Positions 1-7,561 of a stretch of DNA of 64,000 nt are shown piece by piece. Below the pieces are notes generated by a model. It had not been told where the DNA came from and made no database searches. It saw only the letters and a list, made by a program, of their open reading frames with translations. A program made the position numbers and the translations under genes. This stretch comes from Balneola sp. EhC07 (GTDB taxonomy: Bacteria; Bacteroidota; Rhodothermia; Balneolales; Balneolaceae). The DNA lies in contig NZ_LXYG01000001.1 in NCBI RefSeq assembly GCF_001650905.1, forward strand, positions 124,001 through 188,000, written 5' to 3'. Each line of letters starts with the position of its first letter. The first letter of the stretch is position 1.

Positions 1-350
1 TTGATCTGATGCGCCAACTCTGTGCCTTTCAAAAAATCTTCATGGAAATTGATTGAAAAGCCTTTTTGGTCATAAACTACACTTTCATCCCATTGCAGTA
101 TTTGCCTTGGAGCGATGAATATTAATGCGCCATTGGTGAAATCGTATTTTGTGCGACCATAATTTAAGTCACCCTTTATGATTTTCTTTAGGCTAATGGA
201 ATAGCAATCATTAGTAATAGGAGGTGAGCTCTCTTTAGGGCACGGTAAGAAACCATCTCCAATAGCAGAAAATACGCTCAACATCGGATGCTCGGGTCCC
301 GGAAGTTCCAGGTAATCTAAGTAAGCCGATAAAGTTTTAAAGTGCTGCAT
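1..350 (-). CDS. AraC-type transcriptional regulator, N-terminal part (runs off the window)
   Basis: The reading frame opens with an ATG at 350 (MQHFKTLSAYLDYLELPGPE) and continues without a stop to the window edge, so only about 116 residues are visible. The opening resembles the N-terminal ligand domain of AraC-family regulators common in Bacteroidota, with HPMLSVFSAIGDG and a cupin-like segment (GALIFIAPRQILQW). The C-terminal helix-turn-helix lies outside the window, so the DNA-binding part is not seen. It starts 9 bp after the SDR oxidoreductase on the same strand. The pair is probably cotranscribed, a common arrangement of AraC regulator and SDR target. Confidence 0.72.
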   Translation of the reverse strand, partial: MQHFKTLSAYLDYLELPGPEHPMLSVFSAIGDGFLPCPKESSPPITNDCYSISLKKIIKGDLNYGRTKYDFTNGALIFIAPRQILQWDESVVYDQKGFSINFHEDFLKGTELAHQI

Positions 351-359
351 ATCGCTAAT

Positions 360-1310
360 TTAAAAGTTCCATTTTAAGTTCGTTGCTTTTTCTGATACTT
401 CCCACAACTTTTCTGCAACAACTTTGTCTTTGGCATGTGCTTCCAGTTTATGTGCTCCAACAGGTCCTTTAAAGTTTTTAAATCTTGTAGGACCGTAGAA
501 TTCTTTTTGATCCAAGTCTTTTTCAGTAGCACACATTAACATTGGGTAAGCACCTTTTTCAGCTGATTGTGTCAATGGTGAAAATTTCATCAGGTTAAAG
601 ATCATGCGCATCATAAAACTACCACTGGTATCGATCAGGGAGGTTCTGGATGAACCAGGGTGACAAGCATATACTTTAACATCAGTGTTGCCTGTTTTTT
701 CCAATTTATCCTGTAATTCATAAACTGACATGATCTGTGCTAATTTGCTCTGGCTGTAAGCATCATTTGGAGTATAATCTTTATTCCAGTTCATATCGTC
801 AAATTTGATGGTTTTCAGTCCCATATTATAGCCCATACTGCCTACAGTTACGATACGTCCTTTGGATTCTTCAACCAGTGGAAAGAGCAGACCTTGTAGA
901 GTGAAATGACCGTAGTGGTTTACACCGAGCTGACTTTCAAATCCATCAACGGTAAGTTTCTGATTGGGAACCTGAGCAATAGCAGCGTTGCATATCAATG
1001 CGTCGATACGTATAACTTTCTCAAGTACCTTCGCTGCAGCTGCTTTTACAGAAGCTTGTTCTGCCAGATCCATTTGGATAAATGAGACATCTATTTGGCC
1101 GCCCAACTCTTTTTTAAAAGTGGCAATAACACTTTCTGATTTTTTGGGATTGCGGTTCAACATCACCACTTTTGCTCCCTTGGACAGAAGTATCCTTGCA
1201 GCTTCAAATCCCGTCCCGCTTGTAGTACCCGTTATAACGAATGTTTTACCTGTAAGAGATCCGATTCTATCGGGAGTCCAGCCTTGTTTGCCAAATTGAT
1301 TTGTCTTCAT
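360..1310 (-). CDS. Short-chain dehydrogenase/reductase (SDR)
   Basis: NAD(P)-dependent oxidoreductase of 316 residues with a Rossmann fold. The nucleotide-binding motif TGTTSGTGFEAAR lies near residues 27-39, an NAAIA motif follows the fourth strand, and the catalytic YxxxK is YSQSK. The enzyme is longer than classical SDRs (about 250) and resembles the retinol-dehydrogenase/WW-oxidoreductase-like or protochlorophyllide-reductase-like branch, which has a long C-terminal tail. No signal peptide is visible, so it is cytoplasmic. The substrate cannot be inferred. It lies immediately upstream of the AraC-type regulator on the same strand, which may control it. Confidence 0.88.
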   Translation of the reverse strand: MKTNQFGKQGWTPDRIGSLTGKTFVITGTTSGTGFEAARILLSKGAKVVMLNRNPKKSESVIATFKKELGGQIDVSFIQMDLAEQASVKAAAAKVLEKVIRIDALICNAAIAQVPNQKLTVDGFESQLGVNHYGHFTLQGLLFPLVEESKGRIVTVGSMGYNMGLKTIKFDDMNWNKDYTPNDAYSQSKLAQIMSVYELQDKLEKTGNTDVKVYACHPGSSRTSLIDTSGSFMMRMIFNLMKFSPLTQSAEKGAYPMLMCATEKDLDQKEFYGPTRFKNFKGPVGAHKLEAHAKDKVVAEKLWEVSEKATNLKWNF

Positions 1311-1454
1311 CTTAGTTTTGTTTGTTTCAAATGAACAAGACTAAGATCGACATACAACTACTTTAAAGCCTTATACACATTTTCGTATTGTGTATACTTT
1401 TTCGTTTGGTTTAATAAAATTACTGATTAGGTATCAATTATATTTGATCCAATT

Positions 1455-1889
1455 TTACTCTTCGTAAATATCGAATTTGGCTGAAAACGATTTCATTAAT
1501 TCCTCGTTAGAAAAATCATCCTGGGTCATTGTAGAAAGCTGTTCGAGGAAAACATCAAACTGACCATTTTTGAATATGGTAAGCATTTTACCGCCCTCGT
1601 TGCATTTAGCCTCGTGCCATACATTAGGATCAACGGTGATGGTATCGCCGGGTTTCAGCAGAATTGTTTCATCATCGAAAATCAATTCCATTTCACCTTC
1701 AAGCATGTAAAACACTTCTGTCATGACCTTGTGATGGTGTCTTTTTAAGTGGAATCCGGGTTTAAGAGTGTCTTCAATAAGGCACAATTCTCCATTAGTG
1801 TCTTTAGAAGAAACTTTGATAAAACAGTGATCCTGAGAATAATCGTAATTTTCTCCTTGACCGCTTGGTATATAGTGCTTTGACTCCAT
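1455..1889 (-). CDS. Cupin-domain protein
   Basis: A 144-residue single-domain cupin. The first cupin motif is visible as HLKRHHHKVMTEVFYMLEGE (about residues 48-67) and the second as PGDTITVDPNVWHEAKC, supplying the usual His/Glu metal ligands. There is no signal peptide. Such small cupins include isomerases, dioxygenases and sugar-binding proteins; the exact role is not recognisable. It stands alone between the SDR gene and the MORN-type gene on the same strand, with a 144-bp gap downstream. Confidence 0.8.
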   Translation of the reverse strand: MESKHYIPSGQGENYDYSQDHCFIKVSSKDTNGELCLIEDTLKPGFHLKRHHHKVMTEVFYMLEGEMELIFDDETILLKPGDTITVDPNVWHEAKCNEGGKMLTIFKNGQFDVFLEQLSTMTQDDFSNEELMKSFSAKFDIYEE

Positions 1890-1954
1890 GTTAGTCTACT
1901 TTAATTGAGTAAAATTTTTAGCGTATTTGGCGTTGATTCGTTTATAAATTACCA

Positions 1955-2350
1955 CTACTTGAAAGTTTGCGTTTTTAGGAGCTCGCCCGCTTCATTGTAT
2001 ACTTTCCAAGTCCCCTTCTTTTTACCGTGCTCAAAGCGACCTTCATCCCAGAGTTGTCCATTAGCATGGTATCGTTTCCATTCACCGTGTTTCTGTTCTT
2101 CATCGTCGAAGCCGCCCGTAGCTCGCGGTTCGCCATTTTTGAAGAACCATTTCCATTGACCAGCAATCTTTCCGTCTTTATAGCTGCCGGTTGACTGCAT
2201 TTGTCCATTATTTAGAAAGTATGTCCACTGTCCGGATTTCTTGCCGTTGTTGAATTCACCCTTACAAGAAATACTCCCGTTCTTAAAGTAAGTCTGAAAA
2301 GGGCCATTCTTAGGATTTCCGTTTTCATCTATTCCAGGGATGTCTTTCAT
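1955..2350 (-). CDS. MORN-repeat (YwqK-like) protein
   Basis: The 131-residue protein is built almost entirely of MORN-variant repeats of about 23 residues: NGPFQTYFKNGSISCKGEF, SGQWTYFLNNGQMQSTGSY, AGQWKWFFKNGEPRATGGF, HGEWKRYHANGQLWDEGRF and KGTWKVYNEAGELLKTQTF. This is the fold called YwqK-family antitoxin in automated annotation, but most such proteins are not shown to be antitoxins and no toxin partner lies next to it. It has no signal peptide. It sits next to the attC-like hairpin at 2384-2514, so it may have arrived as part of a mobile cassette. Confidence 0.75.
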   Translation of the reverse strand: MKDIPGIDENGNPKNGPFQTYFKNGSISCKGEFNNGKKSGQWTYFLNNGQMQSTGSYKDGKIAGQWKWFFKNGEPRATGGFDDEEQKHGEWKRYHANGQLWDEGRFEHGKKKGTWKVYNEAGELLKTQTFK

Positions 2351-2383
2351 TGAATTTTGTTCCTGGTTTGGTTAGTTGAGCCT

Positions 2384-2514
2384 GCCTAACGGTCTCGGCT
2401 ATGGGTAGTTACGTGGTTTAGCACTCAACTTTGCAAGTACACACCAAACTGAAAATTCGCGAGGATTTTCAGAAGTAGGCGAGAACAAGCAATTACTTAT
2501 AGCCAATGTTATGC
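2384..2514 (-). repeat. Integron attC-like recombination hairpin
   Basis: A 131-bp imperfect inverted repeat. On the minus strand the outer boxes are GCATAAC and GTTAGGC; the latter fits the attC R' consensus GTTRRRY. The inner stem pairs GGCTAT (2397-2402) with ATAGCC (2499-2504) and continues inward with wobble pairs. A nested hairpin (GAAAAT/ATTTTC, 2451-2470) lies in the loop. Box order, length and the two-part stem separated by short unpaired spacers match attC sites of gene cassettes. The site lies just downstream of the small exported cupin gene, as expected of a cassette. No integrase is seen. Alternatively it could be an unrelated Bacteroidota intergenic repeat. Confidence 0.55.
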
Positions 2515-2522
2515 GTTCGTTT

Positions 2523-2978
2523 TTATTGTTTCATTTCCACTCTAATCAGTCGAATTGTTATAGTGTCACTCAAATTTTCTACAGAATGAGGTGCTTCTGG
2601 TTTTTTATACATTGTCAAAGGGAAAGTAAGTGGTTCTGGTATTTTGCGAGAATCCATAATTACATTTCCTTCTCCATCACGGTCAATAAAATCTCCAGCT
2701 TCCATAATATAAAGTACACTCGGCCATTGATGATGATGAACAGCTTCTAATTCATTTGGCGCAATTGTTACTTCCAGAACTCTTACTTTGTCATTTTCCA
2801 ACAAAATTTTATGATTTTTCGGTGCAGAAACTACAGCATCTTGTTCTTTAGGCCAATCCGCTGGATTTCCTGTTTTGTATAAAAGTTTTTGTTCTTCATT
2901 TATTTGTCCGAGAACTGAAATAGTTGAAAATACTGTAAAGCAAATCACAGTAATTATAAATTTTGAAGTTGATTTCAT
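2523..2978 (-). CDS. Exported cupin-like protein
   Basis: A 151-residue protein with an N-terminal signal peptide (MKSTSKFIITVICFTVFSTISVLGQ) and a single compact domain after it. The segment VRVLEVTIAPNELEAVHHHQWPSVLYI carries the His cluster of a cupin metal site, and a later VENLSDTITIRLIRVEMK strand is typical of small periplasmic cupins. The reaction is not known. It is followed on its own strand by the attC-like hairpin, giving the one-gene-plus-attC layout of an integron cassette. Confidence 0.7.
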   Translation of the reverse strand: MKSTSKFIITVICFTVFSTISVLGQINEEQKLLYKTGNPADWPKEQDAVVSAPKNHKILLENDKVRVLEVTIAPNELEAVHHHQWPSVLYIMEAGDFIDRDGEGNVIMDSRKIPEPLTFPLTMYKKPEAPHSVENLSDTITIRLIRVEMKQ

Positions 2979-3251
2979 ATTTGGTCAGTTTTAGTTTTAA
3001 GTGCTTACTCTAATCGGTTTTCAGCATTCCCATTTGTCTTTGTTACAGTCGTTTGTATTATGACGTGCAACAACAGAGTAAAGTGAACTCTATTCACTTT
3101 ATCCCTATTTCATGTTTAAGTTTTATTCTGATCAGTTTAAACAATTTTAGTTAATTAGTGAAAATCCGATATCGAAGACTTAAACATATAATTCCAGTTT
3201 GCCTAAAGTATCAGCCTTATTATCTTACAGGAAATTGTAACAGCACAGGCA

Positions 3252-4457
3252 ATGTCAAACAGCTCCAAAGAAGTACACTTACATACCAAAGGAATTCTAC
3301 CGGTTCAAAAGTTAAAGATCCTTCGTGATCTCGAAATTCTTGATTCACATCCGGATTACCCGATCAACGATAATCAGTTTCAGCCTAACTCTTTAGATCT
3401 TCGTCTGGGCGAAGTAGCATACCGGGTTAGATGCAGCTTCCTGCCTGAAAATGAAACGGTAGAACAAAAGATCGAGAAACTGGAGCAATATTCATTTTCT
3501 ATCAAAGACGGAGCGGTGCTGGAAGAGAATTGCGTGTACATCATACCGTTGCTGGAACGATTGAATCTCCCGAAATCTCATTACTCCACTCAAAATGGAG
3601 TTTCTGATAATTCCGAAGAAGTAAAACTGTTCTCACCGGAAAATTTATCGGCGAAAGCGAATCCGAAAAGTTCTACCGGAAGACTGGATGTATTTACTCG
3701 TGTTATCACTGACTACTCGCACCGTTTCGAAGAAATTACTCCCGGCTATCAGGGACAATTATATCTGGAAGTAGTACCGAAATCGTTTTCCATAAAAGTG
3801 AGAACAGGTCAGCGTTTAAATCAGTTAAGAGTTCGTCATGGTTTCGAAGTGGTACCCGATCAGGATCTATTGAGAATTCATGCTTCAGATCCATTGTTGT
3901 TTGATGAAAACATCAAGCCGGTAAGTATGCAGCAGATCAAAGTGAACAAAGGATTGTTCATGAGTGTGCAACTGAAAGGCAAAAAAGGCGAGATCATTGG
4001 TTATAAAGCCAAGAAGCATAACAATTATATCGATCTGGAAAATATCGGTCATTATGATGTAGATGAATTCTGGGAGCCGATCTATGCTACTTCTGAATCG
4101 ACTTTTATTCTGGAGCCGGAAGCTTTCTATATTTTTGCATCCAAAGAACGTATTCGAGTTCCTGCTAAGTTGGCTTGTGAAATGATGGCTTATGATACAG
4201 GTTCAGGAGAACTCAGAACACATTACGCAGGATTTTTTGATTCCGGATTTGGCGGTTCTGTGGACGACAAAGGAGCCAGAGCCGTTTTGGAAGTTCGCTC
4301 TCATGATGTACCATTCATGATCGAAGACGGTCAGACCTTATTCAGTATGCAGTTTGAACCGAATACTGAACTACCTGAGTTCATTTATGGCGAAGAAATT
4401 GACAGTAATTACCAAGGACAAGGCTTAAAACTTGGTAAGCATTTTAAACAATTATGA
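3252..4457 (+). CDS. dcd: dCTP deaminase, two-domain form
   Basis: At 401 residues this matches the double-length DCD family (2'-deoxycytidine 5'-triphosphate deaminase), which makes dUTP from dCTP for thymidylate synthesis. The first half has the Dcd signature SLDLRLGE, NPKSSTGRLDVFTRVITDY and GYQGQLYLEVVPKSF; the second half repeats the fold with CEMMAYDTGSGELRTHYAG, FFDSGFGG and a closing GQTLFSMQFE. Ordinary Dcd is about 190 residues and trimeric, so this is an internal duplication/fusion known from Alphaproteobacteria and Bacteroidota. It is cytoplasmic. The stop codon overlaps the start of the next gene by 4 bp, indicating translational coupling. Confidence 0.88.
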   Translation: MSNSSKEVHLHTKGILPVQKLKILRDLEILDSHPDYPINDNQFQPNSLDLRLGEVAYRVRCSFLPENETVEQKIEKLEQYSFSIKDGAVLEENCVYIIPLLERLNLPKSHYSTQNGVSDNSEEVKLFSPENLSAKANPKSSTGRLDVFTRVITDYSHRFEEITPGYQGQLYLEVVPKSFSIKVRTGQRLNQLRVRHGFEVVPDQDLLRIHASDPLLFDENIKPVSMQQIKVNKGLFMSVQLKGKKGEIIGYKAKKHNNYIDLENIGHYDVDEFWEPIYATSESTFILEPEAFYIFASKERIRVPAKLACEMMAYDTGSGELRTHYAGFFDSGFGGSVDDKGARAVLEVRSHDVPFMIEDGQTLFSMQFEPNTELPEFIYGEEIDSNYQGQGLKLGKHFKQL

Positions 4458-4672
4458 GTGATTTCTTAGTAAATCGATGTATTTGTCATGAGCATACTTT
4501 TGAAGAGATCAAAGAATACGCCAAAGAGAAAGGTTATACAGATATAGAAGATCTTCAGATCGATAATTATTGTAGCAATGGTTGCCGAATTTGTGCTCCC
4601 TATGTGGAGATGGTTCTGGAAACGGGAGAGACCGCTTTTGAACCCGGCGCTTATTATAAGAGGAAGAAATAG
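4454..4672 (+). CDS. BFD-like [2Fe-2S] small protein
   Basis: A 72-residue protein with a cysteine pattern resembling bacterioferritin-associated ferredoxin-like [2Fe-2S] domains: CICHEHTF near the N-terminus and CSNGCRICAPYV near residue 40. Its ATG overlaps the dcd stop (ATGA), so the two are cotranscribed and probably coupled. Why a dCTP deaminase should travel with an iron-sulfur protein is not clear. No membrane segment or signal peptide is present. Confidence 0.7.
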   Translation: MSDFLVNRCICHEHTFEEIKEYAKEKGYTDIEDLQIDNYCSNGCRICAPYVEMVLETGETAFEPGAYYKRKK

Positions 4673-4767
4673 ATTTTAAGTGCTTGGATATATTTGCCTC
4701 TACAGACAGGGTCATCCTGAACTTGTTTCAGGATCTTATGGAACGGCTTGATTTTTCGATTCACCGA

Positions 4768-4971
4768 TTAATGTCTTAACGTCTCGTACCAATCTTCTAA
4801 TTTCGGATTGTATTGCCTTACAAGATTCCATTTCCATGAGCTATGCCAATTCATTAACAGTTTAGCGTGATAAATCAAGAAAAATTCGCCCTTAGTATTT
4901 AAGACGGATAAGAGAGCATGATCCGGATGCGTCTGCGAAGTAGGAATAATCCTTTCAGGTGAAGAGTGCAC
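4768..4971 (-). pseudogene. GIY-YIG endonuclease remnant (C-terminal end)
   Basis: The last 25 or so residues (SSWKWNLVRQYNPKLEDWYE) match the characteristic end of small Bacteroidota GIY-YIG proteins, where a conserved Trp/Lys-rich helix is followed by NP-x-W/L-x-DW. The catalytic front of the domain (GIY, YIG, Arg, Glu) is missing, and the upstream part of the frame does not resemble the family. I read it as a decayed gene whose 5' part was replaced by repeat sequence. A full-length relative lies at 28673-28987. The similarity is judged by eye and rests on a short segment. Confidence 0.45.
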
Positions 4972-5058
4972 AAATTGTCTCAGAATGAATGAAGACCTTT
5001 AGGATTATTCAGCGCAGGATCAGTGAACCCGTCTTAAATACTTCGGCTTGATCTTTTG

Positions 5059-5084
5059 CTACTTTTGTATCAAGACAAAAGTAG
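5059..5084. repeat. REP-like palindrome (CTACTTTTG ... CAAAAGTAG)
   Basis: Arms of 9 bp pair perfectly around an 8-base loop. Related palindromes with the same ACTTTTG/CAAAAGT core occur at 10879-10908 and 32729-32760, always between genes, so this is a dispersed intergenic repeat and not a gene-specific terminator. Confidence 0.65.
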
Positions 5085-5136
5085 GTAGCCTTGAGCTAAG
5101 TTAAGCCTTTTTATCTGGTCTCGATGCTATGCGTTG

Positions 5137-5325
5137 GAAACGGACCTCCCCGGCTACGAAACAGATTCTTTGGTTCTGAGTAGTTCGCCCCTCCTTGGAT
5201 AAGGAGGGGAATTCCCGAGTTGATTCTAATTCTTATCAACGAGTCCTCCTCCTGTTGTAGGAGGAGACAGAGGAGGTCTTTACTTAAGTATTGTGAGTAC
5301 ATTTACTTGCTATGTGTACTTTTGT
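5137..5325. repeat. Dispersed 189-bp intergenic repeat, copy A
   Basis: The segment from GAAACGGACCTCCC to TGTGTACTTTTGT recurs at 10703-10891 with the same length and about 14 mismatches by hand count. It contains two strong hairpins, CCCCTCCTT/AAGGAGGGG and CTCCTCCTG/AGGAGGAG. It has no coding potential of its own and looks like a non-autonomous palindromic element. Confidence 0.8.
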
Positions 5326-5376
5326 ACCGATACTGAGCTTCCTCAGCACAGGCTCCAGTACCAAAAGCTCCCGACA

Positions 5377-5524
5377 AGAATTATTGGCGCGAACTTCATT
5401 ACATCGACTAATCATTACAAAAGGTCTTCGTTCTAACTGAACACATTCACAAATCAGCCAGAATGTAATGATTGCTCCTGCGGAGCCGTCGATTCCATTA
5501 CGTTCTAGGCTCGCTAATAATTCT
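5377..5524. repeat. MITE-like element with imperfect inverted ends
   Basis: The left end reads AGAATTATTGGCGCGAAC and the right end, read on the opposite strand, AGAATTATTAGCGAGCC. Both are followed inward by a CATTAC/GTAATG-GAATCGAC-type segment. The 148-bp unit has no gene. No target-site duplication is obvious. Confidence 0.4.
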
Positions 5525-5746
5525 AAAGGTCGGTGTAGTTGGTGGCTTTTTTTGAAATCGTCAAAATTATAAACAAGACAATTTTTTTAAGTGAATTATC
5601 TAACATCTACAAGGATGACCCATAAAGCAATCTCATTTATTCCCGCAGATTACTTCGCTACTATTATGTTGTTTATATATTCAGTATCCTTTTTTGCTCG
5701 CAAATGTGAATAGTAAAATCAAATGTAGTAGCACAGGTAGAAACGC

Positions 5747-6448
5747 ATGAATTTCTTTTACGCTCCACCGGAAAACTGGAATGACGATCGAAGCGAAGTT
5801 GAGATAACAGATCAGGAAGCCATTCATATTTCGAAAGTGTTGCGAAATAGGATTGGAGATCAGGTTTTTGTGGTAGATGGGATTGGTAATCGATCAAAAT
5901 GTGAGATTATAGAGATATCGAAAAAGTCTGTTCGGCTCAAAGTTCTGGAAACTATTTCTCAAGAGGAGCCAACTACGAAAAAAGTCATGGCATTCGGGGC
6001 GATCAAAAAGAGAGATCGATTGGAATTCGCCATTGAAAAAGCAGTTGAACTGGATGCTTGGGAAATTTGTGTGTTCGATGCGGATCATTCGGAAAGATCC
6101 AGATTGAACGAAGAGAGACTACATACACAGATCGTAAGCGCATTCAAACAAAGCGGCAGATTCTATCTTCCTAAATTAGTGATCAAAAGATCGTTGGACG
6201 AAGTGGTAGAACAATACAAAGAACACTCTATCCTGATGGCTTATTTAGGAGAGGAAGAATCTGATCGTCCAAATCAGCTAACTGATTCCGGGAATTTACT
6301 ATTGGTTGGTCCCGAAGGTGGATTTTCAAAAAGAGAAGCTGATCTTGCTAAAAGTAAAGGAGCTCAGTTCGTTAATCTGGGAAAAAATCGCTTAAGAGCA
6401 GAAACAGCGGTAGTGGCTTTTCTTTCTCAATTCCTTTTTTCTAAATGA
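5747..6448 (+). CDS. rsmE: 16S rRNA (uracil-1498-N3)-methyltransferase RsmE
   Basis: RsmE methylates N3 of U1498 in 16S rRNA using SAM. The protein has the family's usual length (233 residues), an N-terminal PUA-like RNA-binding part (HISKVLRNRIGDQVFVVDG) and a C-terminal SPOUT knot with LLVGPEGGFSKREADLA and LGKNRLRAETAVVAFLSQ. It is cytoplasmic. Its 3' end overlaps the convergent gene by 8 bp. The ATG at 5747 begins MNFFYAPPENW, a natural start for this family. Confidence 0.93.
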   Translation: MNFFYAPPENWNDDRSEVEITDQEAIHISKVLRNRIGDQVFVVDGIGNRSKCEIIEISKKSVRLKVLETISQEEPTTKKVMAFGAIKKRDRLEFAIEKAVELDAWEICVFDADHSERSRLNEERLHTQIVSAFKQSGRFYLPKLVIKRSLDEVVEQYKEHSILMAYLGEEESDRPNQLTDSGNLLLVGPEGGFSKREADLAKSKGAQFVNLGKNRLRAETAVVAFLSQFLFSK

Positions 6449-6830
6449 AAGGCTGAACATCCGGCTCGATGAATAATTCCCGGGTATTTTCAGCAGCGAA
6501 AATGTCATAACTGTAATGAGAATTGATCAAAGTTTTCAGATCAGAAAGTAGTTGTGGATTTTTTTCGATGAATTCCTCGAAGCTACTCTCATCTTTCATA
6601 AAATGGTTTACAGCATAAACAGAAGCAGTGGTAATAGTCTCGTTGAATTTTTGATCATCTCCATGAAAAGAAGCAAATGCTGATATTTGCATACAACAAT
6701 TCTTAATAGCAGCTTCTAATCCATTTAAATTAATTTGAAGCCATGCTAATCTGATATGTGCTTTATGAGTAAAAAGCTCAGGATGTAATGAGAGATTCCT
6801 AAATTGGGTTAGAAAAGTTGGATCGGTCAT
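6441..6830 (-). CDS. Conserved-looking hypothetical protein
   Basis: A 129-residue soluble protein, probably mostly helical, that I do not recognise. It has a hydrophilic N-terminus, an FTHKAHIRLAWLQI segment and an SHYSYDIFAAENTRELFIEPD ending. There is no signal peptide and no membrane segment. It converges on rsmE with an 8-bp overlap. The two histidines of THKAHIRLAW and the terminal HYSYD could be functional, but this is speculation. Confidence 0.6.
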   Translation of the reverse strand: MTDPTFLTQFRNLSLHPELFTHKAHIRLAWLQINLNGLEAAIKNCCMQISAFASFHGDDQKFNETITTASVYAVNHFMKDESSFEEFIEKNPQLLSDLKTLINSHYSYDIFAAENTRELFIEPDVQPFI

Positions 6831-6871
6831 TGGTTCAAGACAAGTACTTCGAATGAAATAGGATTTTCGGG

Positions 6872-7366
6872 TTATTTCGTTTTCGTAATAGTACTATCAT
6901 TTACTGTCACACCTACAATCTGATATCCGTTTATCACATCTAAAAATTGATCTTCTCCCTTTACCCTGGCAGATTCAATAGCATGTAATTTGGTGTCACA
7001 GTCAGTGACTACTGTTGAAAATCTCATATCCAGAAAAACACTTTGGGAGTCATTCAAAACAAGTTCGTATCTGGGGCTATCCACAGTATCTACTCCTTCT
7101 TCAAAAAGAGCTACTAAATATTTATAAACCGGATCTTCTGAAAAAACAGATCCAACAGACCGACCATCAAGCAATAGGTTTATTTGCTGAGCATTGTAAG
7201 TTTGATTCTGGATTAAATTATTTTCATCATCATCGAGCAGCTCGAGAAATGAAACTTCAACGTTATTTTCGAAAACCAAACACTCATCTGTCTCCGGAAA
7301 ACAGGAAGGGAAAATAAATAACAATAAAATTAAAGGTAGAAATCTTACAAGTCTTTGAAACATCAT
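6872..7366 (-). CDS. Putative lipoprotein
   Basis: 164 residues with a lipoprotein signal (MMFQRLVRFLPLILLLFIFPSC), the lipobox cysteine being residue 22. The mature part is acidic and beta-rich with no recognised domain. It is probably anchored in the outer or inner membrane facing the periplasm. It lies 41 bp upstream of the hypothetical gene on the same strand, so the two may be cotranscribed. Confidence 0.62.
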   Translation of the reverse strand: MMFQRLVRFLPLILLLFIFPSCFPETDECLVFENNVEVSFLELLDDDENNLIQNQTYNAQQINLLLDGRSVGSVFSEDPVYKYLVALFEEGVDTVDSPRYELVLNDSQSVFLDMRFSTVVTDCDTKLHAIESARVKGEDQFLDVINGYQIVGVTVNDSTITKTK

Positions 7367-7513
7367 CTGGGTTTTTATAGCTGTTACATTAGAAGATATA
7401 AGCCAAAAGACGACTTATTTTGCATCCTTAAAACTTAAGCTTTATTTGTTTAAAATATCAGAACTAGTTCTGATAAAATTTATTTTGTACTAATATTGAA
7501 ATTGGAAATAAAA

Positions 7514-7543
7514 AAAGCCCTGTCTCAATAGAAACAGGGCTTG
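7514..7543 (-). terminator. Intrinsic terminator of the Na/Pi transporter gene
   Basis: AAGCCCTGT (7515-7523) pairs perfectly with ACAGGGCTT (7534-7542). Reading the minus strand, the stem is followed by a run of T residues, as needed for rho-independent termination of the gene ending at 7562. Confidence 0.85.
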
Positions 7544-7561
7544 GAATTACTTCTAAACTTC

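Larger units (their letters stand above)
4673..5746. other. Repeat-rich intergenic region, no intact gene
   Basis: About 1.07 kb separates the dcd operon from rsmE. It begins with a stem (ATCCTGAA/TTTCAGGAT around 4713-4735) that could end the dcd transcript. It then holds a GIY-YIG remnant, a CTACTTTTG/CAAAAGTAG hairpin at 5059-5084, a 189-bp dispersed repeat and a 148-bp element with imperfect inverted ends. No other convincing coding region is seen. The small open frame at 5111-5302 lies inside the repeat and is rejected. Confidence 0.7.

Noticed and set aside
1955-2350. MORN/YwqK protein as part of a toxin-antitoxin system
   Set aside because: The antitoxin label is only an inherited family name and there is no toxin-like neighbour.
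5111-5302. 63-residue open frame on the minus strand
   Set aside because: It lies almost wholly inside a 189-bp dispersed repeat with hairpins, and the second repeat copy does not keep a matching gene.
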